A program made the translations under genes and the position numbers. The notes below the pieces were generated by a model. The model saw only the letters and a program-made list of their open reading frames with translations. It ran no database searches and was not told where the DNA came from. 64,000 bases of DNA from Flavobacterium sharifuzzamanii. GTDB taxonomy: Bacteria; Bacteroidota; Bacteroidia; Flavobacteriales; Flavobacteriaceae. The stretch is taken from NCBI RefSeq assembly GCF_003254585.1, contig NZ_QJGZ01000037.1, positions 186,001 through 250,000 on the forward strand, written 5' to 3'. This document shows, piece after piece, positions 42,923 through 51,602 of this stretch; the first letter of the stretch is position 1, and each line of letters starts with the position of its first letter.

Positions 42923-44401
42923 GTGAATACAAAGTCTTATTTTTTTCAGTCTTTTGCGATAGTTGCTTTAGCACTGGTTGCTTTTATTGGGTTTAAACAA
43001 ATCCTTCCAGATAAAATATTTTCTGAGACTAAGTTAGATTCTAAAAATATATTAATAGATAGTATGCTTTTAGAGTCTGTTGCCGACGATTCATTATCTC
43101 TAGATAAAGACAGTATTGCAAAAAGTGAGCAAGCACTAAACGGGCAGAAAATTGTTTTTGATGAAACAGAAGGAATTGAATTTCCTGCTGAGACATTCGA
43201 AAACTATAAAGGATATCAATACCTGATTTCTTTCTATGAGAAATTATATCAGTTAGAAAAAAATCCGCAGAACAAAGTTCGAATCGCTTATTACGGAGAT
43301 TCTATGACCGATGGAGATTTAATCGTTCAGGACGTTCGTACCAATTATCAGGAACGTTTTGGAGGAAACGGTGTTGGTTTTGTTTCTATTACTTCAGAAT
43401 CCGCAGCATCGAGAGGATCTGTAAAATCAACTTATTCTAAAAACTGGAAAACGCAGTCTTACTTAAACGTAAAAAGACCAACGAGCCCTTTTGGAGTTAA
43501 CGGACATGTATTTTTTGCAAATGATAAATCCAATTCAACTTGGGTTCAGTACGAAGCTGGATTGAACAAATTTTCAACTTCTTTAGATAATGCAACATTA
43601 TTTTATGGGCGCTCATCTAAACTAGGGAAAGTGAATTTCATTATAGGAAAAGATACACTTAAGAAAAGCCTTTCTCCGAATAGTTTAGTAAACACATTGA
43701 AAGTTTCATCAGGAAGTTTAAAAGCTTTTAAAGCAAATTTTGTACAAGCAGATTCTATTCCGATTTATGGATTTAATTTTGATAACGGAAGCGGAGTTCA
43801 TGTTGACAATTTCTCTCAGCGAGGAAATTCAGGACTTCCAATTTCGATGTTTAATGCCGATGTAATGAGAGCTTTTAATAATAGCTTAAAATATGATTTG
43901 ATTATTCTGCACTACGGAACCAACGTTTTAAATTACGGAACAAAAAATTATTCTTGGTATGAAAAAGGAATGACAAAAACCGTTAATAAAATAAAAGAAT
44001 CTTTCCCTGGAGTTTCTATCTTAATTGTTTCAACAGCTGATAAGTCAACAAAATATGATTTAGAAATGAAAACCGATTCGGCTGTAGTTCCTTTAATGAA
44101 AGCGCAAAAGCACTATGCATTAGAAACACATGCAGGATTTGTAAACCTATATACTTTGATGGGTGGAGACGGTTCTATGATAAAATGGGTTGATGAAACT
44201 CCAGCCAAAGCAAATAAAGATTATACGCATTTTAACCAGCGTGGCGCAAAAGCCATTGGTAATTTGCTTTATGGACAATTAAATAAAGGATACGAAGAAT
44301 ATAAAGTACTCAGACAAAAAAGAGATGCTGAAGGGACTAAGCCAAAACCAGTAAAAAGAGCCAGACCGGATTCCGTTTCAGTAACAAAAGATAGTGTATG
44401 A
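42923..44401 (+). CDS. SGNH-hydrolase-like envelope protein, first gene of an acyltransferase operon
   Basis: A 492-residue protein starting at a GTG: an in-frame TAA lies immediately before it, and the hydrophobic segment FFQSFAIVALALVAFIGF (a membrane anchor or signal) needs this start. The SGNH-type catalytic pieces are GDS at 125-127 (YYGDSMTDGD), an HYGTN block and the DxxH of block V, D433 and H436 (KDYTHFNQRG). The extra-cytoplasmic domain runs to the end and finishes with a charged tail (KPKPVKRARPDSV). The closest functional model is AlgJ/AlgX or PatB-type acyl acceptor transferases. It overlaps the next gene by four bases (ATGA). Confidence 0.8.
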   Translation: MNTKSYFFQSFAIVALALVAFIGFKQILPDKIFSETKLDSKNILIDSMLLESVADDSLSLDKDSIAKSEQALNGQKIVFDETEGIEFPAETFENYKGYQYLISFYEKLYQLEKNPQNKVRIAYYGDSMTDGDLIVQDVRTNYQERFGGNGVGFVSITSESAASRGSVKSTYSKNWKTQSYLNVKRPTSPFGVNGHVFFANDKSNSTWVQYEAGLNKFSTSLDNATLFYGRSSKLGKVNFIIGKDTLKKSLSPNSLVNTLKVSSGSLKAFKANFVQADSIPIYGFNFDNGSGVHVDNFSQRGNSGLPISMFNADVMRAFNNSLKYDLIILHYGTNVLNYGTKNYSWYEKGMTKTVNKIKESFPGVSILIVSTADKSTKYDLEMKTDSAVVPLMKAQKHYALETHAGFVNLYTLMGGDGSMIKWVDETPAKANKDYTHFNQRGAKAIGNLLYGQLNKGYEEYKVLRQKRDAEGTKPKPVKRARPDSVSVTKDSV

Positions 44402-45819
44402 TAAATAAACTTATGGTTTTCTTTTGTTGTCTTTTTTTTACAACAAATGAAAAAAATCCAAAAACAGACGTACAGCCAATACCAAAAAGCATGATTCAAA
44501 AAGTGGATACCGCAGCAATTGATGCGCCTATAGATGGTCAGATTTATAATGCAAAAGCAATAAGCGATCTTTTTCTGAAGCTGGAAAAAAATGAAGGTGA
44601 GAAAAATCAAAAAATCAATATTGTACATATTGGAGATTCGCATATTCAAAGTGATTTGATGACGAATGAAATCAGAAAAAAACTGCAACAGCAATTTGGT
44701 AATGCAGGACGCGGTCTCGTTTTTCCTTATCAATTAGCGAGAACAAACGGATCTTATAATGAGCGCTTCAAATCGAACAGAACTTGGGAAAGCTATAGAA
44801 ATATATATCCCGTAAAGCAATGTCCAATCGGGATAAGCGGAATTGGGCTTTGGAGAGATTCTGGCGGATTTGTTTTGGAGATGAACGTAAAAGATCCAGC
44901 GTACAAATTCAATACAATAAAAATTATTACGCCTCAAAATCAGAATATGTTTGATTTGGCGACTTCTTCTAAGATCAATTCTATTCAGACAACAGAACGA
45001 AGAGTCATTACACATAAAATTAAAAAAGGTGAGGTACTTGGAAGCATTGCAGATAAATACAATGTTTCTGTTGTCGAGATTAAAAGAGACAATCGTTTAA
45101 AGTCAAATAATATCCGAGCAGGACGAACTCTTAAAATTTCTACTAACGAAACAAGGCCAAAGACCATTTCGATGTCTGAATTTGTTCCGTTGGCAATCGA
45201 ATCAGATTCTTTCTCACATTATTATAATTCAGAAAATGCTTTAAGCCGAATCTTCTTGATTCCAAATAAAGAAGCAAAAGATTACGAATTGAACGGAATT
45301 GTTTTAGAAAAAGATGCTCCAGGTGTTATTTATAGCAGTATCGGAGTAAATGGAGCTAAATATTCAGATTACAATAAATATCCGTTGTTTTTTGAACAAT
45401 TGAAATCATTGCATCCTGACCTGCTGGTTTTTTCGCTGGGAACAAATGAGAGCTATGAACATCTAGATCCAGAAAATTATATTAAAGAATTACGAGAGTT
45501 TATCAATAATATAAGAGCACAAAAAATAGATGCTCCTATAATTGTAATGACACCTCCGCCATCATTGTTAAGACGAAAGCCAAATACTTACATTGATAAT
45601 TATGCAAGGCAGATTATAGATATAGCCCAAAAAGACGGTTTTGCCGTTTGGGATTTGTACGATGAGTTTGGAGGCATGAGCGGAATCAGACAATTAAAAG
45701 TACAAGGATTAATTGGGCTAGACTGGGTTCATTATTCAAAAAAGGGATACGAGAAACAAGGAAATCTGTTTGCTCAGGCGTTTTTAAGATCATACGATAA
45801 TTTTAAATTAAAGAAGTAA
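44398..45819 (+). CDS. SGNH-hydrolase-like protein with an internal LysM domain
   Basis: A 473-residue protein with a short hydrophobic start (MINKLMVFFCCLFF). The SGNH blocks are HIGDSHIQSD with D80 and S81, SLGTNESYEHLDPE as the GTN block, and D442/H445 in LDWVHYSKKG. Between blocks, residues 206-247 form a LysM domain (HKIKKGEVLGSIADKYNVSV), so a peptidoglycan- or GlcNAc-binding module is inserted into the hydrolase body. This combination suggests that the enzyme acts on cell-wall or GlcNAc-containing glycan. The start ATG overlaps the upstream stop; the next gene begins one base after this stop. Confidence 0.82.
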   Translation: MINKLMVFFCCLFFTTNEKNPKTDVQPIPKSMIQKVDTAAIDAPIDGQIYNAKAISDLFLKLEKNEGEKNQKINIVHIGDSHIQSDLMTNEIRKKLQQQFGNAGRGLVFPYQLARTNGSYNERFKSNRTWESYRNIYPVKQCPIGISGIGLWRDSGGFVLEMNVKDPAYKFNTIKIITPQNQNMFDLATSSKINSIQTTERRVITHKIKKGEVLGSIADKYNVSVVEIKRDNRLKSNNIRAGRTLKISTNETRPKTISMSEFVPLAIESDSFSHYYNSENALSRIFLIPNKEAKDYELNGIVLEKDAPGVIYSSIGVNGAKYSDYNKYPLFFEQLKSLHPDLLVFSLGTNESYEHLDPENYIKELREFINNIRAQKIDAPIIVMTPPPSLLRRKPNTYIDNYARQIIDIAQKDGFAVWDLYDEFGGMSGIRQLKVQGLIGLDWVHYSKKGYEKQGNLFAQAFLRSYDNFKLKK

Positions 45820-45820
45820 G

Positions 45821-47503
45821 TTGACAACAATAGATAGCATTAATAATTGGTTCATTCAAAACTTTGGTGCAATTACAATAGAACAAGTTAAAAGTTGGTT
45901 TGTTTATAATGAAGACGAAAAACTTTTATTCAACACCGGTTTATTCTTAGGTTTATTTCTGGTTTTCTATTTTGTGTATGGTTTTTTACGCAAAACATTT
46001 TATTTGAGATTAACGTATGTTATTCTCTTCTCATTATTCTTTTACTATAAATCAAGCGGGATTTATTTTCTGCTTTTATTGCTTTCATCAGTCGTAGATT
46101 ATGGTTTGAGCCAGATTATTTACCGAGAAAGCAGAGACGGAGTTAAGAAATTTTACTTGGTAATTAGTGTTATTTTGAATTTGGCACTTTTAGGCTATTT
46201 CAAATACATGAACTTCTTGATTGTAACTTACAATGATATGTTTCATGGTAATTTTGCACTTCATAATGTTTTCCTTCCTGTTGGAATTTCGTTCTACACT
46301 TTCCAATCTATGAGTTATATTATTGAGATCTATAGAGAAGAAATTAAACCGACAAAAAATTACATCGAATATTTATTCTTCGTATCATTCTTCCCTCAAT
46401 TAGTTGCGGGACCAATTGTTCGTGCAAAAGACTTTTTGCCTCAGATTTATCAGAAATTAAATCTGACCAAACAAGATGTAAACAACGCTTTGTTTTTGAT
46501 TATTGGTGGATTGATCAAGAAAACAGTAATCTCAAATTACATATCTGTAAATTTCGTTGATCGTGTTTTTGATACGCCGATGAGTTATACTTCTTTTGAA
46601 AACTTAATGGCTTCGTACGGATATGCCATTCAGATTTATTGTGATTTCTCTGGATATTCAGACATGGCAATTGGTATTGCATTATTGCTTGGATTTAAAT
46701 TGCCAGTCAACTTTAGAACTCCATACAAATCAACTTCGATTACTGATTTCTGGAGAAGATGGCATATCTCACTTTCGACTTGGTTAAAAGACTTTTTATA
46801 TATTTCTATTGGAGGAAACCGTAATGGATCTTTCGCAGGATATTTATTCCCAAGTTTATTTTTCTTCGGACTATTACTTTGGGGAATGTCTTGTTATAAT
46901 GAAAGTATAATTCCGCTTATTATTGCAGGAATCAGTATTTTAATTTTCGCATTGTCATTCTTACTTTCAAGCAAAATCAAACAGACTTTAGTAACCAATT
47001 TTAACCTGTTTACCACAATGCTTTTAGGAGGTTTGTGGCATGGGGCAGGAGCACAGTTCATTGTTTGGGGAGCACTTCACGGATTAGCATTAGCGGTTCA
47101 TAAAATATTCATGGAATTCTTTCCTTCTAAAAAAGACAAAAGGCCTAATTTCTTATGGAGATTTTTCTCAATCCTAATCACTTTTCATTTTGTGGTTTTC
47201 TGTTGGATATTTTTCCGCGCAAGAGATTTTGAAACGGCATTACAAGTAATTAATAATATCGGACAATTAACATTCGAACCAGAACTTTGGAAAACAATTG
47301 TTTTAGGTTATAAAAATGTTTTCGGATTAATGTTGTTCGGTTATGTTTGGCATTTCTTACCAGAATCATTCACAAACGGAATGAAATCTGTTTTCGATAA
47401 AACACCACTATTAATAAAAGCAATAATCTTAGGATTTGTTTATTGGATTGTTTACGCAACCGCAGTAGCCGGTTCACAGCCATTTATATACTTCCAGTTT
47501 TAA
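45821..47503 (+). CDS. MBOAT family membrane-bound O-acyltransferase (AlgI/DltB/PatA-like)
   Basis: A 560-residue polytopic membrane protein read from a TTG start; a stop lies four codons upstream and no ATG precedes the first membrane segment. The MBOAT core is seen as LPVGISFYTFQSMSYIIE, FPQLVAGPIVRA, SDMAIGIALLLGFKLP and NFRTPYKSTSITDFWRRWHISLS. The catalytic histidines are H407 in GGLWHGAGAQ and H420 in ALHGLAL. It should move an acyl group across the membrane to the two SGNH-like partners upstream, for O-acylation of an exported glycan. The operon ends at the hairpin at 47541. Confidence 0.92.
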   Translation: MTTIDSINNWFIQNFGAITIEQVKSWFVYNEDEKLLFNTGLFLGLFLVFYFVYGFLRKTFYLRLTYVILFSLFFYYKSSGIYFLLLLLSSVVDYGLSQIIYRESRDGVKKFYLVISVILNLALLGYFKYMNFLIVTYNDMFHGNFALHNVFLPVGISFYTFQSMSYIIEIYREEIKPTKNYIEYLFFVSFFPQLVAGPIVRAKDFLPQIYQKLNLTKQDVNNALFLIIGGLIKKTVISNYISVNFVDRVFDTPMSYTSFENLMASYGYAIQIYCDFSGYSDMAIGIALLLGFKLPVNFRTPYKSTSITDFWRRWHISLSTWLKDFLYISIGGNRNGSFAGYLFPSLFFFGLLLWGMSCYNESIIPLIIAGISILIFALSFLLSSKIKQTLVTNFNLFTTMLLGGLWHGAGAQFIVWGALHGLALAVHKIFMEFFPSKKDKRPNFLWRFFSILITFHFVVFCWIFFRARDFETALQVINNIGQLTFEPELWKTIVLGYKNVFGLMLFGYVWHFLPESFTNGMKSVFDKTPLLIKAIILGFVYWIVYATAVAGSQPFIYFQF

Positions 47504-47540
47504 TTCTGGAGGTTCAAAGGTTCATAGCAACAAAGACACA

Positions 47541-47575
47541 AAGGCGCAAAGGTTTTATTCTTTGCGCTTTTTTTT
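47541..47575 (+). terminator. Terminator of the acyltransferase operon
   Basis: AAGGCGCAAAG, a loop and CTTTGCGC followed by eight T. It also overlaps the start of an interspersed repeat region. Confidence 0.75.
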
Positions 47576-47580
47576 GTTTT

Positions 47581-47750
47581 GCCACAAAGGTGCTAAGACG
47601 CAAAGTTTTTTTCTTTCGCAGATTAAAACAGATTTTATATTCTTAGAATAAAAATAATCTGCAAAATCAGCTAAATCTGCGAGAGAAAAATAATTCGAGA
47701 AATTAGGGTAATTCGTGGCAAAAAACTTTGCGTCTTAGTGCCTTCGCGGC
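47581..47750. repeat. Nested inverted repeat, interspersed family
   Basis: The outer arms are 47581-47610 (GCCACAAAGGTGCTAAGACG, AAGTTTTT) and 47721-47750 (its near-complement). Inside them are an inner pair with AATCTGC and CGCAGATT motifs and a copy of the GTAATTCGTGGCA motif also seen at 3284 and 56613. Together with the terminator it fills the gap 47504-47773 and leaves no room for a gene. The GCCACAAAGG/ACTAAGACGCAAAG motif is common in Flavobacterium intergenic DNA. Confidence 0.75.
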
Positions 47751-47773
47751 AAAAAAATGCGTACAAATAAAAA

Positions 47774-47804
47774 TTGCCTGAAATATGTAATTAGATTATC
47801 TTTG
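47774..47804 (+). promoter_or_regulatory. Promoter of ffh
   Basis: TTG, 20 bases, then TATCTTTG, 22 bases before the ATG at 47827. Confidence 0.75.
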
Positions 47805-47826
47805 CACTTCATATAAAGAAAATGAT

Positions 47827-49191
47827 ATGTTTGATAATTTAAGTGATAAGTTAGATAAAGCGTTCCATATATTAAAAGGACACGGTAAAATTACAGAAGT
47901 AAACGTTGCCGATACTTTAAAAGAAGTTCGTCGTGCTTTACTTGATGCCGATGTTAACTTTAAAATTGCTAAAGATTTTACAGCAAGAGTAAAAGACAAA
48001 GCAATTGGTCAGGACGTATTGACAACCTTACAGCCAGGACAATTATTAGTAAAACTGGTAAAAGATGAGTTGACAGAATTAATGGGTGGAGATGTTGCTG
48101 GTGTAAACTTATCAGGAAATCCAACTGTTATTTTGATGTCAGGACTTCAAGGTTCTGGTAAAACTACTTTCTCAGGAAAATTAGCAAACTTCTTAAAAAC
48201 GAAGAAAAACAAGAAACCACTTCTTGTAGCGTGTGATATCTACCGTCCAGCGGCGATCAACCAGTTACATGTTGTGGGAGATCAAATAGGTGTTGAGGTT
48301 TACTCAGAACCAGAAAATAAAAATCCTGTAGAAATTGCTCAAAATGCAATTAAACATGCTAAAGCAAACGGATTCAATGTTGTTATTGTCGATACAGCGG
48401 GTCGTTTGGCAGTAGATCAGGAAATGATGGATGAAATTGCACGTGTACACAAAGCAATTCAGCCACAAGAAACATTGTTCGTTGTAGACTCTATGACAGG
48501 ACAAGATGCTGTAAATACAGCAAAAGCTTTCAACGATATTTTGAACTTTGATGGAGTTATCTTAACGAAATTAGATGGAGATACTCGTGGTGGAGCTGCA
48601 CTTTCAATCAAATCGATTGTAAACAAACCAATCAAATTTGTTGGTACTGGAGAAAAAATGGAAGCAATTGATGTTTTCTATCCAGAACGTATGGCTGAGC
48701 GTATATTAGGAATGGGAGACGTTGTGTCTCTTGTTGAAAGAGCTCAAGAACAATTTGACGAAGAAGAAGCAAGAAAACTTCAAAAGAAAATCGCTAAAAA
48801 CGAATTTGGTTTTGACGACTTCTTAACGCAGATTCAGCAAGTAAAGAAAATGGGTAACATGAAAGACTTGGTTGGAATGATACCAGGTGCTTCAAAAGCG
48901 ATGAAAGACGTTGAAATCGAAGACGACGCTTTCAAACATATCGAAGCGATCATTTATTCGATGACTCCAGGAGAAAGAAGCAAACCAGCGATTATCGACG
49001 TAAAAAGAAAAGCCAGAATCGCAAAAGGTTCGGGAACTAAAGTCGAGCAAGTAAATCAGCTGATGAAACAGTTTGACCAAATGAGCAAGATGATGAAGAT
49101 GATGCAAGGCCCAGGCGGAAAAAATCTGATGAAAATGATGGGTGGTATGAAAGGGATGCCGGGTGGTATGCCGGGAGGAATGCCGAAATAA
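47827..49191 (+). CDS. ffh: Signal recognition particle protein Ffh
   Basis: A 454-residue SRP54-type GTPase. The N domain covers residues 1-90, and the G domain has GLQGSGKTTFSGKLA (G1), DIYRPAAINQ, DTAGRLAVDQ (G3) and TKLDGDTRGGAALS (G4). The M domain is methionine-rich (MSKMMKMMQG) and ends in a GGMPGGMPK tail. It binds 4.5S RNA and signal sequences and targets nascent membrane proteins to FtsY. The 4.5S RNA gene is not seen in this window. Confidence 0.96.
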   Translation: MFDNLSDKLDKAFHILKGHGKITEVNVADTLKEVRRALLDADVNFKIAKDFTARVKDKAIGQDVLTTLQPGQLLVKLVKDELTELMGGDVAGVNLSGNPTVILMSGLQGSGKTTFSGKLANFLKTKKNKKPLLVACDIYRPAAINQLHVVGDQIGVEVYSEPENKNPVEIAQNAIKHAKANGFNVVIVDTAGRLAVDQEMMDEIARVHKAIQPQETLFVVDSMTGQDAVNTAKAFNDILNFDGVILTKLDGDTRGGAALSIKSIVNKPIKFVGTGEKMEAIDVFYPERMAERILGMGDVVSLVERAQEQFDEEEARKLQKKIAKNEFGFDDFLTQIQQVKKMGNMKDLVGMIPGASKAMKDVEIEDDAFKHIEAIIYSMTPGERSKPAIIDVKRKARIAKGSGTKVEQVNQLMKQFDQMSKMMKMMQGPGGKNLMKMMGGMKGMPGGMPGGMPK

Positions 49192-49213
49192 TAAAAAGAG
49201 TTTCAAGTTTAAG

Positions 49214-49250
49214 GTTTCAAGTTAAGAGACCAAAACTTGAAACTTTTTCA
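49214..49250 (+). terminator. Terminator-like hairpin after ffh
   Basis: GTTTCAAGTT, a 10-base loop and AACTTGAAAC followed by TTTTTC, 22 bases past the ffh stop codon. The following DNA up to folD repeats the motifs CTTGAAAC and CCTGAAAC. Confidence 0.65.
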
Positions 49251-49328
49251 CTTAAATATATTAAGAGTTTCGTTTTAACGTGAACTCTTGAAGCCTGAAA
49301 CAAAAATTAAAACCTGAAACAACACACA

Positions 49329-50216
49329 ATGCAGCTACTAGACGGTAAAAAAACATCTAACGACATTAAAAACGAAATTGCAATCGAAGTTCAATCTATA
49401 AAAGCAGCTGGAGGAAAAGTACCTCATTTAGCAGCAGTTTTAGTGGGGAATAACGGAGCAAGTTTAACTTACGTAGGAAGTAAAGTAAAATCATGCCAAG
49501 AAATCGGATTTGATTCAACTTTAGTTGCTTTACCAGAAACCATTACAGAAGACGAATTATTGGCTAAAATTAAAGAGTTAAACGAAGACGACAATCTAGA
49601 TGGATACATCGTTCAGTTACCTTTGCCAAAACATATCGACGAGCAAAAAATTTTATTAGCAATTGATCCTGATAAAGACGTTGACGGATTCCACCCAACT
49701 AACTTTGGTAGAATGGCTTTGGAAATGGAAAGTTTCATTCCAGCAACTCCATTCGGAATTATGGAATTGTTAGAGCGTTACAAAGTAGAAACTGTAGGAA
49801 AGCATACCGTTGTAATAGGAAGAAGCCATATCGTAGGACGCCCGATGAGTATTTTAATGAGCCGAAAAGGAAATCCTGGAGATTCGACAGTTACATTAAC
49901 TCATAGTAGAACTAAAGATTTAGCAGAATTCACTAAAAATGCTGATATTATTATTACAGCTTTAGGAGTTCCGGAATTCTTAAAAGCAGATATGGTAAAA
50001 GAAGGAGTAACAGTTATCGACGTTGGAATTACACGCGTAGAAGATGCATCAAACCCAAAAGGATACGTTATCAAAGGTGACGTTGATTTTGACGGAGTAA
50101 GCAAAAAAGCATCTTTTATTACACCAGTTCCAGGTGGAGTAGGACCAATGACAATTGCAATGTTGCTTAAGAATACACTTTTAGCAAGAAAAATGAGAAG
50201 CGCAAGAAATAAATAA
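49329..50216 (+). CDS. folD: Bifunctional methylenetetrahydrofolate dehydrogenase / cyclohydrolase FolD
   Basis: A 295-residue enzyme interconverting 5,10-methylene- and 10-formyl-tetrahydrofolate. The catalytic lysine lies in [17 protein letters not shown], followed by [28 protein letters not shown] and the NADP site [17 protein letters not shown]; the ending [15 protein letters not shown] is diagnostic. Length fits the family. Single gene with a terminator 20 bases on. Confidence 0.96.
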   Translation: MQLLDGKKTSNDIKNEIAIEVQSIKAAGGKVPHLAAVLVGNNGASLTYVGSKVKSCQEIGFDSTLVALPETITEDELLAKIKELNEDDNLDGYIVQLPLPKHIDEQKILLAIDPDKDVDGFHPTNFGRMALEMESFIPATPFGIMELLERYKVETVGKHTVVIGRSHIVGRPMSILMSRKGNPGDSTVTLTHSRTKDLAEFTKNADIIITALGVPEFLKADMVKEGVTVIDVGITRVEDASNPKGYVIKGDVDFDGVSKKASFITPVPGGVGPMTIAMLLKNTLLARKMRSARNK

Positions 50217-50237
50217 AATTGCGTCAAAATATATATA

Positions 50238-50267
50238 AAGCCTGTTCGATTGAGCAGGCTTTTTTTA
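50238..50267 (+). terminator. Terminator of folD
   Basis: AAAGCCTG...CAGGCTTTTTTT hairpin, about 22 bases past the stop codon. Confidence 0.85.
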
Positions 50268-50268
50268 T

Positions 50269-50428
50269 TTTTAAACACATAGAAACATAGAATTTAGTTT
50301 TTTTTAAAGAATACAAAAGAGAAACAAATTTCTTCCACATAGTTTACTCATACTCCTACTATGTTTATTTGAAAAAGTGAAACGCCTTTTCTACATTTAG
50401 AGTGTCTATGTTCCTATGTGTTTAAAAA
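50269..50428. repeat. Inverted repeat, TTTAAACACATAGAAACATAG family
   Basis: Left arm 50269-50291 and right arm about 50404-50428 (CTATGTTCCTATGTGTTTAA) are near-complementary and enclose about 115 bases with a further CATAGTTTACTC/ACTATG pairing. This occupies most of the gap 50217-50490 and resembles the other interspersed Flavobacterium repeats; the corA promoter follows. Confidence 0.6.
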
Positions 50429-50495
50429 TCTAGCATAAACAGCCATTTTAATATATAATTAATAGTTTAAAGTTTCGGTTCTTAAAAATAAAGGA

Positions 50496-50503
50496 TACTT
50501 TTG
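50496..50503 (+). promoter_or_regulatory. -7 box of the corA transcript
   Basis: TACTTTTG fits TAnnTTTG. Transcription should start about seven bases on, so the corA mRNA would carry a leader of about 105 bases that includes the short ORF at 50533. Confidence 0.65.
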
Positions 50504-50532
50504 CACCACTTTAAAAAATAACACTTCTCCAA

Positions 50533-50568
50533 ATGGACGATTATTATTATTCGTTAGTATTAAATTAA
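50533..50568 (+). CDS. Candidate leader peptide MDDYYYSLVLN upstream of corA
   Basis: ATG GAC GAT TAT TAT TAT TCG TTA GTA TTA AAT TAA encodes an 11-residue peptide with two acidic residues at positions 2-3 and three consecutive tyrosines. It lies between a good promoter box and corA. The hairpin at 50569-50595 starts right at its stop codon. Leader peptides control Mg2+ transporter genes in enterobacteria, where acidic or proline-rich starts destabilise ribosomes at low Mg2+. That parallel is an inference; what the sequence shows directly is the ORF, its position and the hairpin. Confidence 0.5.
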   Translation: MDDYYYSLVLN

Positions 50569-50595
50569 GCAGCTTTTGAAATTTCAAAATGCTGC
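50569..50595 (+). promoter_or_regulatory. Hairpin between the leader ORF and corA
   Basis: GCAGCTTTTGA, loop AATT, TCAAAATGCTGC forms an 11-pair stem with one bulged base. It starts immediately after the leader stop codon and ends 21 bases before the corA ATG. No T run follows, so it is not a plain terminator; it could gate ribosome access or form one arm of an alternative structure. Confidence 0.55.
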
Positions 50596-50616
50596 GCTAA
50601 AAACCTGTATTTTGAA

Positions 50617-51543
50617 ATGAAAGCCTTTTACACAAACAACAACGGATTGGTAGAAATCCAAAAATGGACTTCAAATTGCTGGATTCATATCGAATCTCCA
50701 ACAGAATCAGATAAAAATTATTTATTAGAAGAACTTCAACTTCCTGAAGCCTTTTACAATGATATCGAAGATATCGACGAAAGACCTCGTATCGAAATAG
50801 AAGACGGTTGGACGCTTATCATTATGCGTATCCCGATTAAAAGCGGAGATGTCAAAATTCCATTTCATACCGTTCCTCTCGGAATCATTTTTAAAGACGA
50901 TATCTGTGTTACAATCAGTTTTTATAAAACAGAAATAATAAAAGATTTTGTTGCCTATTCACAGCGTAAAAACATTGACATAGAAGACAATTTCAATTTA
51001 GTTTTAAGATTGCTTTTATCATCAAGCGTTTGGTATTTGAAATACTTGAAACAAATCAATCATAAAATAAAACTAGCAGAAGATAATTTAGAGAAATCAA
51101 TTAAAAACGAAGAATTACAGGCTTTGCTTCAAATCGAAAAATGTTTTGTATTCTTTATCACTTCTTTAAAAGCAAATGACGTTCTATTTCAAAGAATCAA
51201 AAATTTAAAAGCGCACAAAGCCAATTACGATCCAGAATTATTAGAAGATGTCGAAATCGAATTAAATCAAGCGCAAGACACAGCCAATATTTACAACAAC
51301 ATCTTAACCGGAATGATGGATGCTTACGCTTCTGTGATCTCCAATAATATGAATAATATTATGAAACAGATGACATCAATTTCGATCATTTTAATGATTC
51401 CAACTCTTATAGCCAGTTTGTACGGAATGAACGTGCCAAACGGCCTAGAAGAAAGCAAATATGGGATCTGGATCTTACTTTTGGTTTCAATAATTCTATC
51501 CACTTTTGGAGTGTTTTTATTCAAAAGAAGAAGATGGTTTTAA
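50617..51543 (+). CDS. corA: CorA-family magnesium/cobalt transporter
   Basis: A 308-residue inner-membrane channel. The long N-terminal cytoplasmic funnel (residues 1 to about 250) includes the helical willow region NLVLRLLLSSSVWYLKYLKQ. Two C-terminal membrane helices follow: MTSISIILMIPTLIASLYG ending in the GMN selectivity motif (residues 270-272, YGMNVPNGLEE), then IWILLLVSIILSTFGVFLF with the basic tail KRRRWF. It mediates Mg2+ uptake. The messenger carries a leader ORF and hairpin. The start ATG at 50617 follows the hairpin. Confidence 0.93.
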   Translation: MKAFYTNNNGLVEIQKWTSNCWIHIESPTESDKNYLLEELQLPEAFYNDIEDIDERPRIEIEDGWTLIIMRIPIKSGDVKIPFHTVPLGIIFKDDICVTISFYKTEIIKDFVAYSQRKNIDIEDNFNLVLRLLLSSSVWYLKYLKQINHKIKLAEDNLEKSIKNEELQALLQIEKCFVFFITSLKANDVLFQRIKNLKAHKANYDPELLEDVEIELNQAQDTANIYNNILTGMMDAYASVISNNMNNIMKQMTSISIILMIPTLIASLYGMNVPNGLEESKYGIWILLLVSIILSTFGVFLFKRRRWF

Positions 51544-51559
51544 AACTTTAAAACAATGC

Positions 51560-51592
51560 AAAGCCTGTTCGTTAAGAATGGGCTTTTTCGTT
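51560..51592 (+). terminator. Terminator of corA
   Basis: AAGCCTGTTC...GAATGGGCTTTTT, an imperfect stem 17 bases after the stop codon. Confidence 0.7.
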
Positions 51593-51602
51593 TTTATATT
51601 TT

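Noticed and set aside
44269..45167. Minus-strand open frames across the SGNH genes
   Set aside because: They overlap two overlapping plus-strand genes with full catalytic blocks; no coding signature of their own.
49080..49191. Met- and Gly-rich repeats as a low-complexity insertion
   Set aside because: They are the normal methionine-rich M domain and tail of Ffh.
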